DNA of 64,000 bases from Brachionus plicatilis (GCA_010279815.1 QEOQ01000122.1:36651-100650), one strand, 5' to 3'. Positions 36,629-49,545 are shown, numbered from the stretch's first letter. A program made the numbers and translations. The notes: generated by a model not told the origin, from the letters alone.

Positions 36629-39600
36629 TGTAAAGTCTGAATTAATTTTTAAAAATTTTATCAAAAAAATTGATTAAATTTATTTATTTGGATTATTTTG
36701 AGCTTCATTTAAACATACTTTCTTTTTAATTAAGGAAAAAGGGATGATTTTAGACAACTGGTCTTTTGCGATAAATTTTTCAATTTTAATCTGTTAAAAA
36801 TAAAATATTACGGTTTTGTAAAATTCAGTAAAAAAGATCATAACATAATGATAAAAAATTGAATAGCTTTTTTTCTTTAAGTTTAAAACTATTTCAATGA
36901 ATGCAACATGGTGCAACCATCATATTTGGATCAAATGTCAAAGTCTGATAATGACGTGCAAAATCTCGGCAAATTGCATACTTTAGAAAATATTAATTTT
37001 TGCTAAGTTTACAGAGTTTAGCAGATTTCGACTGTTGATACGGGAATTTTGGATATTAAGATGATAAATTAATAAAAGCTGCTGAACTCAAGCGTCCTTA
37101 TCAAATACTGAATAATTGTATTTTTACTGAACAATTTAATGATTATATTAGAAATTAGTGATTTTGTTGAAGAACTTCCTATGAGTCTTACATGTTATTG
37201 TCGATACATTTTATAACATTTTTTATTGTTTGTATCGCTAGTTCTTTATCAAATTTCACAATGCCTATTATCGACGCATGATGCAAAATGATTGTGTTTG
37301 ATTAGTTTTTTGAATGGACTTTGCATTTACCGTTTTTTTAATTTTTAAAAACAAGCCTGAATAAAATAGAAAAAATATTTATTTCAAAAAGTTAAGTTCT
37401 CTAAAAATTATTCAATGAATAAAATGTTCGATACAATTAAAAAAGAACTGTAAAACTCTTTTAAAAATTTTCAAAGTTACCATAAAGCTGCTTTTGGCGA
37501 TGATAAACCATATTAAACATTGCTATCCGGCAAAGAGTCAATCAATCCGGCATATATATCCAAAGCTGTGCCAAAAATTTCAAGCAGCTTAAACAAATTT
37601 TCGCATTTAATTGAGCAAAATGGACCTAAAGGTAATACAAGATCATATCACGACTGTTCAAGCTAGACTCGATATTATATACGCTATTGAGATCAAAATA
37701 TTATTTTTATTTTGGTCTAGAAAATTAAAAATTAAATAGCTTAAATGAATAAAAACATTTAAGTAATTCATTTACAAACTTTACGAAATCATTTAAGAAT
37801 AAAATTCCATGAAAGTGCCATCTTTTCTAAACTCATTGACAATTTAAGCATTAAATAAAAGTATATTTATATAAGTTTAAAAGCTAAGTGATAATAAAAT
37901 TTTTGTAATTTAGCTTCTTTAATTTTGTAAATTTCTGCTATGCCATCTTTAAATTAGAAACGTTTTATAGTCAGAGGTAATCTTAGAGGATACAGAAAAT
38001 AATTTTGACCATTTTTTTGCATTTGAATTTTTTATTTTTATTTTTTGCTTGTCTAAATCTCTTTTTGAAAATTCGACTTGCTTGATGGTTTAAAAACAAA
38101 GCATAGTCATGCTCGAACTTATGTGCACAACCTTACAGCTATCAAGATTAAACTTAATCCTTTTTGGGTTGTAGGAAATAGTTTAAATTTAAATTCTAGC
38201 TAAGATCTTAGTGGCATAATCTAATACAGTTATTTTTAAATTAATAAATAAATAACAATCAATATCAAATCCAGGACAGATAATTGAGGAATTTCACTAC
38301 TAAAATAAACCCAGTTTGATTTTAAGAAGCCTATTAATTTTTTTCCTATACAACTTGAAAAATAATTTTTATCCAAGAAGTTAGGTCATTTTAAAAATAA
38401 AATTTTTATTTGAAAAGCAGCTTTTCATCAAAGACTTTGTAAAAGACTTCCCATCTTTTTACATAGATGGATTGAATTAAAAAAAAAAGAATCTATTCCC
38501 GGATGGAAAAGCTTATTTTTAAAACAGAAACATATTGTTTTTTCTTTTTTGAAATCGAATTTATAGTTCAAAATTTTATCTATACACTAAGGATAAATTT
38601 TGATTTTTTTTCACTTTTTAATAACCGTAGATTAAAAAAGAATATTGATTAGGTTTGAAAAAACTTTAGAAAAAATATCAAAATTTTCCAAAATCTTAAA
38701 GAATAATTTATTAAAATTAAAGGAAAAAGCTTGAGTTTCGTTATTTATAAATTGTAACTCTAGTTCTAATTACTTTCTTTTGAATTAAATTAAATTTAAT
38801 AAAAATTTTTTCTTTTCAATAATGAGATTTTATTTTTTAAACTAAAAAATTTAATTAAATGATAAAAAAATAATTCTTTGATAATTAATGAAGTTTTTTA
38901 CAATCAATCTAATTCCAAAAAAAATTAATTAATCTCTGGACATAGAATTTCGGATATCCGAAAAATAAAAAGTAAAATCTCGTAAATAATGACCTAAAAG
39001 AAAATATTGAAATATAAATTTGCGGATGTTTTTATCAAATTAATGCATAAATTTTCTATTAAATTCAGAATTAATGAAGCATTTGAGGAAACCATACAAA
39101 AGAATCTAAAATGAACTTTAAATTTAATAAATGGTCCTTCAGAGATCTAGATAAATAGCCCTTTTGAAATAACACACTTCAAGTTAGCTTATAGATTGCT
39201 AAATAATCAAACTAACTTCATTCAGCCATTTAGCTTAAAATAAATTGCTTAAAATTTTTCAAACAAAATAAAATTTGAATAAATACCAGCTTCAAATAAA
39301 CCAAAATAAAAATTAAAATTTTTAAAGGCAAATAGCTCAAATTACGGAATTGGATTTAGAAAAAATAAATATGTATCTTAGAATAGTTAAATGATTTGTC
39401 CTCAAACCGGCTAAAATTTATCAACTAAATGTAATTCCTATAGAAATATATTAAGCTCAAAACAATTTTCTAATTTATTCCACGCTTTTGAAATAGATTC
39501 AGATAGAGCAATTTGAGAAGCCGTTTGAATCATTGTAAAAAATCGTGCGGACAATCTATTTAATAATTAATTTTAGGTCTATTATAAAGTTTCATTATCA

Positions 39601-39980
39601 ATTATTATCGAAAAACCTTTTAAATGAGAAAATATTTGTTTAACAAATTGAAGCTTATTTCTTTTAATAAAAAAATTTATTAAGAAACAATTGCGTAATA
39701 TTCGCTTTTATACAAGGGTTTTTTTAAATCCATTTTTCAACAGTTAAGCAATTTAAATAATCTTTCAATTGATTTATTAGTTGTTGATGACAGATTTTCA
39801 ATCATTTCTGTTTTGTGAAAAATATCAAATTTTTTAAAACTAAATAAATCAATATTTGTATTTAATTTAAAAGAATATCATAATAAATTTGACAAATAAA
39901 CAAGTCTTTGATGTTAATTAAAGTAATTATGGCTCAATTTGGGTAACATTTTTTAAAAATTTTGTTTATTCATACTCATC
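36629..39980. other. Long interval without a supported gene
   Basis: Mostly stop-rich A/T sequence. Weak protein-like scraps: plus strand 36912-36984 (VQPSYLDQMSKSDNDVQNL), 37070-37150, and 37525-37632, which ends at a good donor (AAAGGTAATA) but also reads open on the minus strand. Together they may be a decayed gene or element; no family recognised. Confidence 0.4.
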
Positions 39981-39989
39981 CTTATTATT

Positions 39990-40422
39990 AAAATACATGA
40001 TGACTTTCCAACCTTTCGACTCTCTTGGTCATTGGATTATTATTTAACAATCTTTCAGTGGGCTGTTTTGTGTTTTACCTCTTATAATTGAGGTATGATT
40101 GAGAAAAAAATAAAATTCTTAAATTTAAAAATAAACTTTATAAATAAACCTTTAATATATTAATAAATATTAAACAATTATTTCAGAGCCATAGTCATGA
40201 TTTAGATCCATTAACTTTTCTGTGCCCATTTCTTTATATTCGTTTCCAATTCTAGATGAAGTATTTGGTAACATATTTTTTTTTTCCAAAAAACTTAATC
40301 AAAGTCTCTGCCAATTCAAGATTTGAAACTTCTTTTGTCTTGTTTTTTCCTAGTTTATCACCTCTTTTTACACAACCGTTAGGTATGGGACAAAAGCGCT
40401 CTCTTAATTTTTTTAGAGGCAT
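39990..40422 (-). CDS. Weak candidate multi-exon small gene
   Basis: The minus-strand ATG at 40422 opens 56 codons (basic; RERFCPIPNGCVKRGDKLG near the start) to TAG at 40252. Two further well-composed minus-strand blocks follow: 40250-40180 (EYKEMGTEKLMDLNHDYGSE) and 40090-39990 (ERLLNNNPMTKRVERLESHH, stop TAA). AG acceptors precede both, but I could not find donors that join all three in frame. The plus-strand frame over the same DNA is Phe-rich and less likely. Confidence 0.3.
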
Positions 40423-40759
40423 TGCAAAATTTTTCTTGCTTTATTTAGTTTTAAATTTTTTCGAATATTTAAAATTTGGATAAAAAATTTTAAAAATTTT
40501 GTATTTATTACATTCTTCTTTTCTAATCAAATAAAAAATAAAAAATACTTCAAAACAAATGGTTTTTAATTTTCCATTAAATTATCTTCATCGTCAAAAT
40601 TATAGGCTAAGTCTCAATGGAGATCCGGCACCGTCCTTAAAACATAAAGTTAAGAAATCGAAAATAATTTCAATTTGACAACTTTGCTCCTATACGTATA
40701 TATTTTTTTTTGCAATAATTTTTTTAATTTAAAAATTAAAATATCTAATAACTTTTTTT

Positions 40760-43150
40760 AAGTTGCTAATACATTTGCTGCAAGCAAGGCTATTAAGAAA
40801 TCGAGAAAGCATTTCTTAAATTTTGATGATTTTAATGTACCAGATAACAGCTCTTTTATTGAAAACTCTTTTAAAGAACTAAGAAGAGGTGACTAAACTA
40901 GATTTAGAAAAGCTGTTTAGCCAAAGTCAACAAACAAAAAAGATGATTTGAGAGGTAGAATCTTTGAACTCAAAATCGAGATAAGAGTTTGAATTGCATT
41001 CCTAAAATTACAGAAGAGGGTCAGATTGAATTTAATTTAAATCTGAGTTTACACGAAAACAGGATAAAACATGAGTCGACACGATGGATCCAAGGACAAA
41101 AAATGAACTATTTATGCTGATATTTTAAATAGAACCCGTTATAATTTTTTCTTCTGTAATGACTAAATCTAAAATATTGCCAAATTATCCATTGTTATTT
41201 TGAAATTTAGGAAAATTAAAATCCTGGTAGAAAAAGCAGTCATCAATTTTAGCCGAAGTTTTTTTTTCAATAGACATTTCACTAAAACCAGTATGAAGAA
41301 CATTTCCAGTTAATAGCAAATTGAAATAACCAGACAAACTATTTAAAGCATTTAAGCTTCGATTCCTAGTCAAGTATTCATTTGCTATTATTTAAGTTTT
41401 AATTAAGCTATCAATTTCTTAAAAATCTGGGGCCTCTAAATATAATTTTTTTTCTCTTTCTTTCACTATTGAGCATCAGCATTTTTCAACTGATTCACTT
41501 TTGAAAACATCATTTTCAATTTAAAAACTCTTTATTGAATCTTGAATATATATACATACACCAAAACCTCTTTTATATTTTCTGATACAACAGGACATGT
41601 TGTAGTCGATTTTTAAAGTATCAAGTCTCTTTTATTAAAACGAAGGCTTTTACCTCAACAAGAAATTCAAGCTAATTAAATTAGTTAGCAAGCGTAGTCC
41701 GATTGGTATTATATTTTAGCTAGTTTTTAAAAGCAAGACTTTTACATTTTTGCTTTTTTTTGTCAAAAATATTTTGTTTCTCCTCTTCTTCATTTTTTGC
41801 TTTTCTCTGCACTCTGAGCTCTTTATCGACTTTTCTTAATTTTAAAGTCCTAATGATTTGGAAATTATCTCAGAGTCTTTGCTCGCATCAATAGCTCTTT
41901 TCTAATTTATCACATTTAAATTGAAATAAAATTAGACGATAATAACGAACACAAGGTTTTTCTTATTACTTTTAAAGCTAGCTATATTCTTCTTAACAAT
42001 ATTGATTTAACCAAAAAGGTTTATAATCTTTGCTTTGTCTTCATCATGTATTTCTCTAGGTTCATTTTTACTCCTAAAAAAATACCGTTTCTAGATTGCT
42101 TATCGCTCTTTTCTTTTTTAATCATCAAACCAACTCGGATATCCAAATTTGGTCCAGAGATCTTACTTCTTTGGTTTTCACGAATGTCATTATTCATTAG
42201 AATTTCCCTCCAGTTTTAGTCACAAGTCTTAAATTTTTTTTTTTATAGTCAAGTCAATGACTTAAAAATTTTTTTTTAGAAAAAGGCCAAGTCAAGCCGG
42301 TCAGCTTGACGGTCAAAATTTTGGACCGCTTAAAAAATCGGTAAAAAAAAGCAGTCACTTATAGATACGGTCGACATTGTGGCGGGCGGTCGTTTAGCCG
42401 TTCAGCTTGGGGGCCAGAATTTTGGACTGCCACGCTGAAAAAAAAGAGGTAAAAAAATCATAAAAAAATAAAAATTTAAGATAATTAAATATGTTTATTA
42501 ATTTAAAAAAAAACACATATTTTAATTAAAAAAAATAAACAAATACCAACGGCTAACAATCAGCAAATACCAACAACCCCAAACTACAAACAACTTTCTT
42601 CCAACAACTAACTTCCATCAACTACCAAAAACCAACAACAACACAACCAACTTCCAACCACTACCAACAACTATCAGCGGTCAACGGCAAACAACTATCA
42701 ACGGTCACTACTACTACTACTGCTACTACTACTACTGACCGTATCTATAACTGACCGCTTTTTTTTTACCGATTTTTTAAACGGTCCAAAATTTTGACCG
42801 ACAAGCTGACCGGCTTGACTTGGCCTTTTCTAAAAAAAAAAAATTTAAGTCATTACTTTGACTTAAATTTTTGTGACTTAGACTTAAAACTGTGACTTTA
42901 AAACAACTCTGGTCTCTTTGTAAAGACTTAGCAATTAAAATTAGCTCTTCTATTGACCTATCGTAATTCATCACATCCAATTCAAGTCTTACAAGTCTTT
43001 TTCATTATTTCAGTTATTAGGTCTTCAAAATAGATCGAAAAGAATTTCGTGAGAGTAGACCACCTTGTTGTTGCTTTAAATATTGAGGAACTGAGGTCTT
43101 TGTTTTGGTCATTGATTATTATATGGTCAATACTCCTAGTAACTGAAATC
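40760..43150 (-). pseudogene. Decayed LINE (ORF1-like and endonuclease parts), split by a MITE
   Basis: Minus strand. 41400-41100 carries an endonuclease-like DFNFPKFQNNNG followed by FGNILDLVITEEKIITG, typical of the APE endonuclease of non-LTR elements. 42160-42010 reads GPNLDIRVGLMIKKEKSDKQ and 42990-42915 reads LELDVMNYDRSIEELILIAK, probably ORF1. Many stops and frameshifts. The fold-back element 42212-42913 lies between the two ORF1-like blocks. No RT domain is seen, so the 3' half is lost. Confidence 0.5.
42212..42913. mobile_element. 702 bp hAT-type fold-back MITE with about 150 bp ends
   Basis: Left CAGTTTTAGTCACAAGTC and right GACTTTAAAACAACTCTG; arms match over about 150 bp, including GGCCAAGTCAAGCCGGTCAG. 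Same terminal family as 11734-11872. The centre (42535-42730) is a C/A-rich strand-asymmetric stretch of CCAACAACTA-type repeats and a short (ACT)n. No clear 8 bp duplication. Confidence 0.75.
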
Positions 43151-43189
43151 TTTGTTTTTTGGTTTTAAATAATTATATAACTGTGGCAC

Positions 43190-43335
43190 TATATCAAATA
43201 AAAGCAGACTAAATAATAGTTTTAAATAATAGTAAATATCAAATAATAGTTTTCAAATAGTTGTTTTTAAATAAAAGTGTTTTCAAATAATGACTTTTTC
43301 AAATAGTAGTTATTTCGAACAAAAGTGTATTTTTT
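43190..43335. repeat. Degenerate AAATAATAG array
   Basis: About eight copies of CAAATAATAGTTTT-like units immediately upstream of the MULE transposase remnant; probably its left-end array. Confidence 0.6.
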
Positions 43336-44240
43336 CTAACTAAATTTAGATGAATAAATATACCTTAAAAAGAAACTGTCATCAACACCTGCTTTGTGTT
43401 GACGTTAATTCCCCTTTCCGTACTCATAGTGGAAAAATTCGAAGGATCGTGTCTAATGATGACTCTACTATTCAAGAACAAAAAAAATTCCCTGCTTCTC
43501 CCACAAGATTTGAAACGACCGCTAAGTGTCAAGGACGTTCTTGTACTATCGGTTTCAATTAACCAGTAGAAGTAACAACTGAGCATAATCATGAAAAAGA
43601 TTTAATAAAAGAGGAAGTGCGCTTTTATATTACTAAAATTTTGCATCGTGCGAAAATCACAACTGAAAATCCAAGGTATATAATTAAAACTTGTTTAGTT
43701 GGTATTGGTAAAGATTCGACAATATCTTTGCCTAGAGCCAATGGACCAAATCCGACATCTTTTGCAGAAATTGAAATTCAAACTGAATTGTATAAGAGTA
43801 TAAGAAATGAGCATTTTTTCTTTGATGACAGTGGCATTGATTTTGCCAAGTAGAATTTTGAAACGAAACGTCGAATTACTCAACACAAATCTCGATTGGT
43901 TTGGCGACGGATCTTTTGACGTTTCGCCTTCTTTATTTAAACAAATATTTAGCATTCAAGGTGCTATAAATAGGAAAGTGGTTCCATTATTGTATTTAAT
44001 TATACTTAGTAAAGAACAGTTTTCATATGTGAAACTATGTAAAATGCTAAAGACTTATCTAAAAAATCCAAAATCGTTTAGTTTTGATTTTGAATTAGCT
44101 AATATTAATGCTTTAGAGCTTAATTTTCAGATTGTATCATTTTAGGCTGTTGGTTTCATTTAGCTAAAAATTTATGGACACATATACAAGATTACGGCTT
44201 GACTAAAAAAGAAATAACAATATTGCAGTTTATGTAAGCC
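43336..44240 (+). pseudogene. MULE transposase remnant
   Basis: Plus-strand pieces in shifting frames. 43350-43562 is FLYWCH-like (basic, CQGRSCTIGF). 43617-43853 continues the N-terminal region. 43880-44230 encodes LDWFGDGSFDVSPSLFKQIF, VPLLYLIILSKEQ and a FSFDFELANINALEL then HLAKNLW segment. This order (first catalytic Asp in D-G-S/T-F, second in DFE) is that of MULE transposases. Frame breaks at about 43562, 43855 and 44145 make it dead. No matching right-end array was located. Confidence 0.7.
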
Positions 44241-44836
44241 ACCAAAGACTTTAAGTGCTACCTTTTATCCTTTAAATGATATATTCTCTGCATTTGAACT
44301 TATCATAAATAAAAGTCCTCCATCATTCAAGTCAATGATTACTTAATTTTAGACCTATTATGTTGTTTCATTAAAAAAAACGTGAGTTATTTTTAATTAA
44401 CTCATTTTTTAATTTTCGACTTTTTAATTTTTTTTCTGTCAAGATTTCACCCCAGTAACAAAATGCCAGTCTGCATTTTTTGAAAAAGTAAGGTTAATTG
44501 TTTTGTTTAGTTATTTCAAAAAAAAATGTAGTTTGATTAATTTTGAAACGATTTAGTTTCATAAAAGGTGATGTCATATTGGTGTTTTTAAGAAAAGAAT
44601 AATTTTTCAATTAAAATTTTTATTAAAATGGATCTTTGTCGCTTTTAATTGTATATTTGCAGGTGTTACTAAAATTTTGCAATTGACATTAGCTCTCACA
44701 AATGGTGTTGTTGATCTCTCGATTGTTGTGTAAATAACAGCATTTGTCTGTTTTAATTCGACTTGGGTTTTTTCTTTTTCAATAATTTATTGTCAAAAAT
44801 ATGCAAAAATTTGAATAATAACACGAATGTGGTATT

Positions 44837-45766
44837 CAGACTTGGGATACTGACAGTATTATACTGATCAGTATCAGTATATTTCAGTATTCAGTATTAC
44901 TGATACTGATCGATAAAATATTGCTACTGATTGGAGCTGATAATCAGTCTTCAGTATTACTGGGAAATACTGAAAATTAGAAAAAAAAATTAAAAAATGT
45001 CAAATTAATTTTGAAACATAATTTTTTTTTGTTGTTTTATCAATTTACATGTTTATGTAAAATGGATATAATTGTTTTAAAAACAAACAAAAATAAAAGG
45101 GGCGGTTAATAGAAAATTTGAACTTATTTTCTTTCATTAAGAAAAATGGCGACAAGTAGTCAGTTGAGAACAAAAGAAATTGCTTTTTATTTTTTTAAAG
45201 ATTTGCATCTTGAAATAAGTAGTAATAAAAATGAAGGGGCATGTTCACTTTGTATTAATGTTAAAAACCCTGTGCATACTGATTCTAAAGGCAACTACGG
45301 TAACTTCAAAAAACACCAGAATATTGAAAATTCTATCAACAATATCCAGGGAAATTTTTTTTATTCAGGCTACCTTAGCAAAGATCGAACAGGTATTTTC
45401 GGTATCTGGATTTTTAATAAGACCACATCGAAGTCGATTCACATACAATAACCTTTCAAATTTAAAGTTCTTAATATGTAATAATGATTACCAATAAAAA
45501 TAAAAATTCTATTTTTTTTGTTCGATATAAACTTTATTTGTTTGTTTTTGTATTTTTATCTGAATGGTCACAAAATTGACAAAAAGACTGAAATTTATTT
45601 TAATAGAAAATTTAAATTTTTTTTAAAAACATGATTTTATACTGATAGCCTTAATACTGAATACTGACTGATACTGAAGGCCTCAATACTGATACTGACT
45701 GATACTGATTGGGCTTAATACTGGTACTGATTGATACTGATTTTTCTTATACTGTTCCCAAGTCTG
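44837..45766. mobile_element. 930 bp hAT element with 8 bp target duplication and TACTGA arrays
   Basis: Begins CAGACTTGGGA and ends TCCCAAGTCTG; flanked by GTGGTATT on both sides (44829-44836 and 45767-45774). Both ends contain many copies of GATACTGA/TCAGTATC (44840-44990 and 45640-45745). The only coding content is the BED-finger frame below, so it is non-autonomous. Confidence 0.9.
45146..45451 (+). CDS. BED-type zinc-finger fragment of a hAT transposase
   Basis: 101 codons from an ATG in the middle of the hAT element. Cys33-x2-Cys36, then SKGNYGNFKKHQ with His57, match the first part of a BED finger used by hAT transposases to bind DNA. The rest of the transposase (RNase H core, dimerisation region) is missing, so this is a stub. 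If expressed it could only bind DNA. The TACTGA arrays on either side are the natural candidate target. Confidence 0.6.
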   Translation: MATSSQLRTKEIAFYFFKDLHLEISSNKNEGACSLCINVKNPVHTDSKGNYGNFKKHQNIENSINNIQGNFFYSGYLSKDRTGIFGIWIFNKTTSKSIHIQ

Positions 45767-46689
45767 GTGGTATTTATCTTTATTTGATGAATCTGCCACC
45801 TTTTTTTCTAATATCTTGGATAAGTCAATATTTGAAATAGGAATAATTTAAGAATTCATTTCAGCAGTGTGTAATTTTGTCAGCAATGGAACCCGCTGAG
45901 GGTATAAAAATCTTCAAAATATCTTTGCAGTACGAGACGAATGTTTAAGCCCCTTTCATCTTAAAAAAAAGGGGTACCGGTTTCGACTGGGTAATAATAG
46001 CGGTGAAGATGACCAATTCGATGCAATTAGCTCGAAGTGTCGAGTCGGAACGTTGCTCAAAAAGGTACAGAAAAAGGAGATGAGCGCCTCCCAATTATCC
46101 ATTAGGATAGATTGGGACATGTTATAAACACGCCAATCGGCATTATTTAATTTTTATAAAATTAGCAAATATAAAGGCAAATTGGATAACAAAATAGTTT
46201 TTTTTGTTCAAAGAAAAGCTTTAGTACTTTCAGTTTAATCCTCATGAACACATTTCTTCATAATTTTCATTATTTAATAATAGATAATCAACTTGCTTTT
46301 TAATTTAAGCCATATATATTAAATATTTAAATCCTCTTTAACAAATCATTAAATAAAAGCATACAATTAAAAACAATAATTATTATAAACGAAAATTAGA
46401 CAAAAAAATTTTCAACACAATTTGTTTAGAACTGTTAAAAAAGTCAGTTGCTCATAAAAAACAGTAAAAGATTAAATTCTAAGCATGAACAGTGTATGCG
46501 AAGCTTTTTTGAGTTTCAAAAAAAAAGTAAGTTTTTAGCGTAATTAAAAAAATCATTGACTAAAACTTTCATATTTTAATTTTTTATTCATTCTTTTTTT
46601 ATTAAATTTCGTTTAAGGTACACTGTTTCATTGACTGTAAAGTGATCACCACGTTTTTCTGAAGTTTTCATGGCTCGGGATCTTTTTAT
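45767..46689. other. Spacer with a G+C-richer island (45950-46145)
   Basis: The island is open on the minus strand for about 190 nt (W-R-V-Y-N-M-S-Q...N-W-E-A-L) but ends in stops on both sides and matches no family I know. The remainder is AT-rich. Confidence 0.35.
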
Positions 46690-48485
46690 AACTTGGGATA
46701 GTAATTATACCAGAAGAAGAAATTAAAAATATATTGCAAAATCTAAAAAATGGTAAAAGTGTTGGTTTTAATGATGTAACAAATGAGATGTACAAGTATG
46801 GAATGTGTGATACTATAATTACAATAATCAAGTCAATAATAGAAAGAATAATTCAATTTGGACAAGTACCCAAATTTTTCAATATAGGAAAAATTATGCC
46901 AATTATCAAGGACGAAGATAAACCAAAAAATGATCTCAACAATATTAGGCCGATTACGATATCGGATGTCATTTCAAACATTTTCGAGAAAATAATGCTC
47001 AAGGAAATAATGAAAACTCATGATGACCCCGATAAACAACTTGGTTTTAAGAGAAACAGTTCGTGTTAACATGCTATATTCACAGTAAAAGAAACAATTG
47101 CTAAATACAACAAGAAAAAAAAGAGAGTATATGGATGCGCCATTGATGCTAATAAAGCATTCGACAAAGTAAATAGAGATATACTATTCAGAAAACTTAT
47201 GGACAAAGTGCACCCTCAAATTTGGAGAAGTCTTAGAAACTACTACTCGAATTCAATTGCGTTAGTGTTTAATGAGAGCGAAATAAGTAATTTTTTTAAG
47301 ACAACGATTGGCGTTAAGCAAGGAGGACCATTGTCACCAAAACTTTTCTCAATATATGTAGAGGACCTTATTAGAGAATTAGAAGGAAAAAACCTTGGAA
47401 CAAGAATACATGAGTATTTTACTGGGGTAGTAATGTATGCAGATGATATTTTAATACTTACAACGAGTCTGAAGGAACTTCAAGAAGCACTCAATATTTG
47501 CGAAAAATATGGAATACAACACGAAATAAAGTTTAATCCGGAAAAAACACAGTTTATTGTATTTGGTGATAAAATGAAACTAGGCGATCATAAACCAAGA
47601 ATGTATAACCAAGAAATAGAGCATGTTGATAAACTAAGATATCTTGGAGTTCTTTTAAACAGAAATAACAACAACAAAGATCAAGTTGAATCAAGGATAA
47701 AAGCCGCATTTAGATCATTCTCTAGCTTAAGAAATTTACAAACTGACAATAATTACCTGACAACTAAAATTAAAATACACCTCTACAAAGTGTTTGTAAG
47801 ACCAACATTAACATATGGTTTCGAAAATTACGTCCTAACAAAGCAACAAATAAAAAAAATGCAAACAACTGAGGCGACAATCATAAAAAAAATGCTGAAT
47901 CTCAAAAAAACTTCACGTACGACGAGTCTGTTAAACGCACTAGGGTTAGAAAAGATGGAAAATAAATTATTGAAGGAGAAGCTGGCCTTCATAAAAAGAG
48001 TTTTAAACAATAACCTAACACTAGGTGTCCTAAGAGAAATGGAAAAAAATACCAAGCAAACAAAAGAACTTAGTAAAAAATCAATAGTAAAAGAGGTATT
48101 TGATTACTTGGAAAAAGAAGAAATAAGCCTTGGTGACCTAATTCAACAAATAGAAACAAGAACGAAAGAATTAAAAAATATTAAACAAAATGGAATTAGC
48201 GATTCAATTAAAATATGCATAGAAAATATAGGTAATCACGACTATAGAAAGATGCTGGTAGAACTAACTAAATCTTTCTAGGAACTGAAAGTGAAGAGAA
48301 AAAAAAAAGAAAAAAAATAAATAAATAANNNNNNNNNNNNNNNNNNNNNNNNNNNNNNNNNNNNNNNNNNNNNNNNNNNNNNNNNNNNNNNNNNNNNNNN
48401 NNNNNNNNNNNNNNNNNNNNNNNNNNNNNNNNNNNNNNNNNNNNNAGGCGTTCATTGAAATAAATAAATAAAATAAATAAATAAG
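46690..48485 (+). pseudogene. Non-LTR retrotransposon of a second clade, 5'-truncated, one nonsense codon
   Basis: Plus strand: LKNGKSVGFNDVTNEMYKYG, RPITISDVISNIFEK, a CAIDANKAFDKVN block, GVKQGGPLSPKLFSIYVEDL and YADDILIL are the ordered RT motifs. An in-frame TAA (47067-47069) separates the first block from a 360-codon stretch that ends TAG at 48279-48281. The C-terminal part is Lys-rich, without the PTPLC tail of the other LINEs. The 3' end is A-rich (AAATAAATAA), interrupted by a gap. The clade is different from the 57278 family. The 5' end and any endonuclease are absent. Confidence 0.8.
48329..48445. other. Assembly gap (117 N)
   Basis: 117 N characters inside the A-rich tail region of the LINE; AAATAAATAA units occur on both sides. 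Confidence 0.99.
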
Positions 48486-48634
48486 ATTCAAATAAATTAA
48501 GGTTAACTCAACACAATTAGTCTCAGACTGTAGCATTTATGCTCGACTCACTAATTGGTTATCAAATCCAAAAGAATCACTTTCAACTGAGTCAGTATTA
48601 AATCTAAACGTCATTTAAAAAGGCACTAAATTTC

Positions 48635-49545
48635 TACTTCACCAAATAATTATTAAATACTTCACCAAAATAAATCACCAAATAAATAATAAAAAATGAA
48701 CCAAATAAATATATTTTTCATCAAAACAATTTTATTTCACCAAAAAAATTTTATTTTTTTACCAAATTTATTAATTATTTTAAACCAAAAAAACATTTAT
48801 TTAAACCAAAATAATAGTTTTTATCACCAATAATAATACAAATCAAATCAAAAATAATTACTGAACTATCAAGGCTTGTTTTGCCTTTGCAGGTCTTCCA
48901 GGTTCTTTTTTCGCCGAATATTTAGAATTTTTGATATCCAAATCAAATTAATTGCAAATGTTATTCTTGTTATTAATTGATAATTGTTGTGAACGTTGTA
49001 TATTTGACCTTTGCTTCTTTTCCTTTTTCTGTGCAATGTTTCAGATTCAATTTCCGAATAAAGTTAAATAAAATAAGATAAAAATTAAAAACTAAAAAGT
49101 TAAGTAAAATAAAATAAAGAAATAAAAATATGAATAAAATTTGTGAGAGTTAAATTCGATACGTGTTTACAAAATTGAAACTTAAGGAAAGCAAGACAAA
49201 AAAAAAAGAAATGATTAAAAGTAAAACCAAATAGGACAAAATTAATGCAATAGAATTTTATTATGAAAAACATATTTATAATATTTTTGGGGAATAAAAA
49301 ATTGAATTGGTGAAGTATAAATTAATTTGGTTAAATTAATATTAATTTGGTTAAGAAACCTATTTTGAATTGGTGGTTTGATTTGCACAGGTAATTGAGA
49401 TTTTTTGGTGTCAATTAAGAATAAATTTGCGGCAAAATACACGAATTAGGTGTTTAATTTTGGTAATCCAGTTTCGTCTTAGATTATATTTTTTTGGTGA
49501 TATTCTTTATTTTTTTGGTGAATAAAAAAAATATTATTGGTGACC
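48635..49545 (-). mobile_element. MULE-like relic with CACCAAA/TTTGGTG end arrays
   Basis: Left array 48640-48850 (CACCAAA, ACCAAATAAAT words) and right array 49280-49550 (TTTGGTT, TTTTTTGGTG words) are mutually inverted. Between them, minus-strand 48930-48860 reads EPGRPAKAKQAL, the AT-hook tail seen in the other MULE remnants. A LINE 3' UTR (49000-49200, minus strand), related to 26408-26460, has inserted. The rest of the transposase is gone. Confidence 0.6.

Noticed and set aside
40256..40483. Plus-strand 75-codon frame
   Set aside because: Phe-rich; the opposite strand gives a better-balanced protein over the same DNA.
45950..46145. GGTTTCGACTGGG... resembles the start of some structured RNAs
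   Set aside because: No supporting secondary structure or conserved core could be traced; kept only as an unexplained island.
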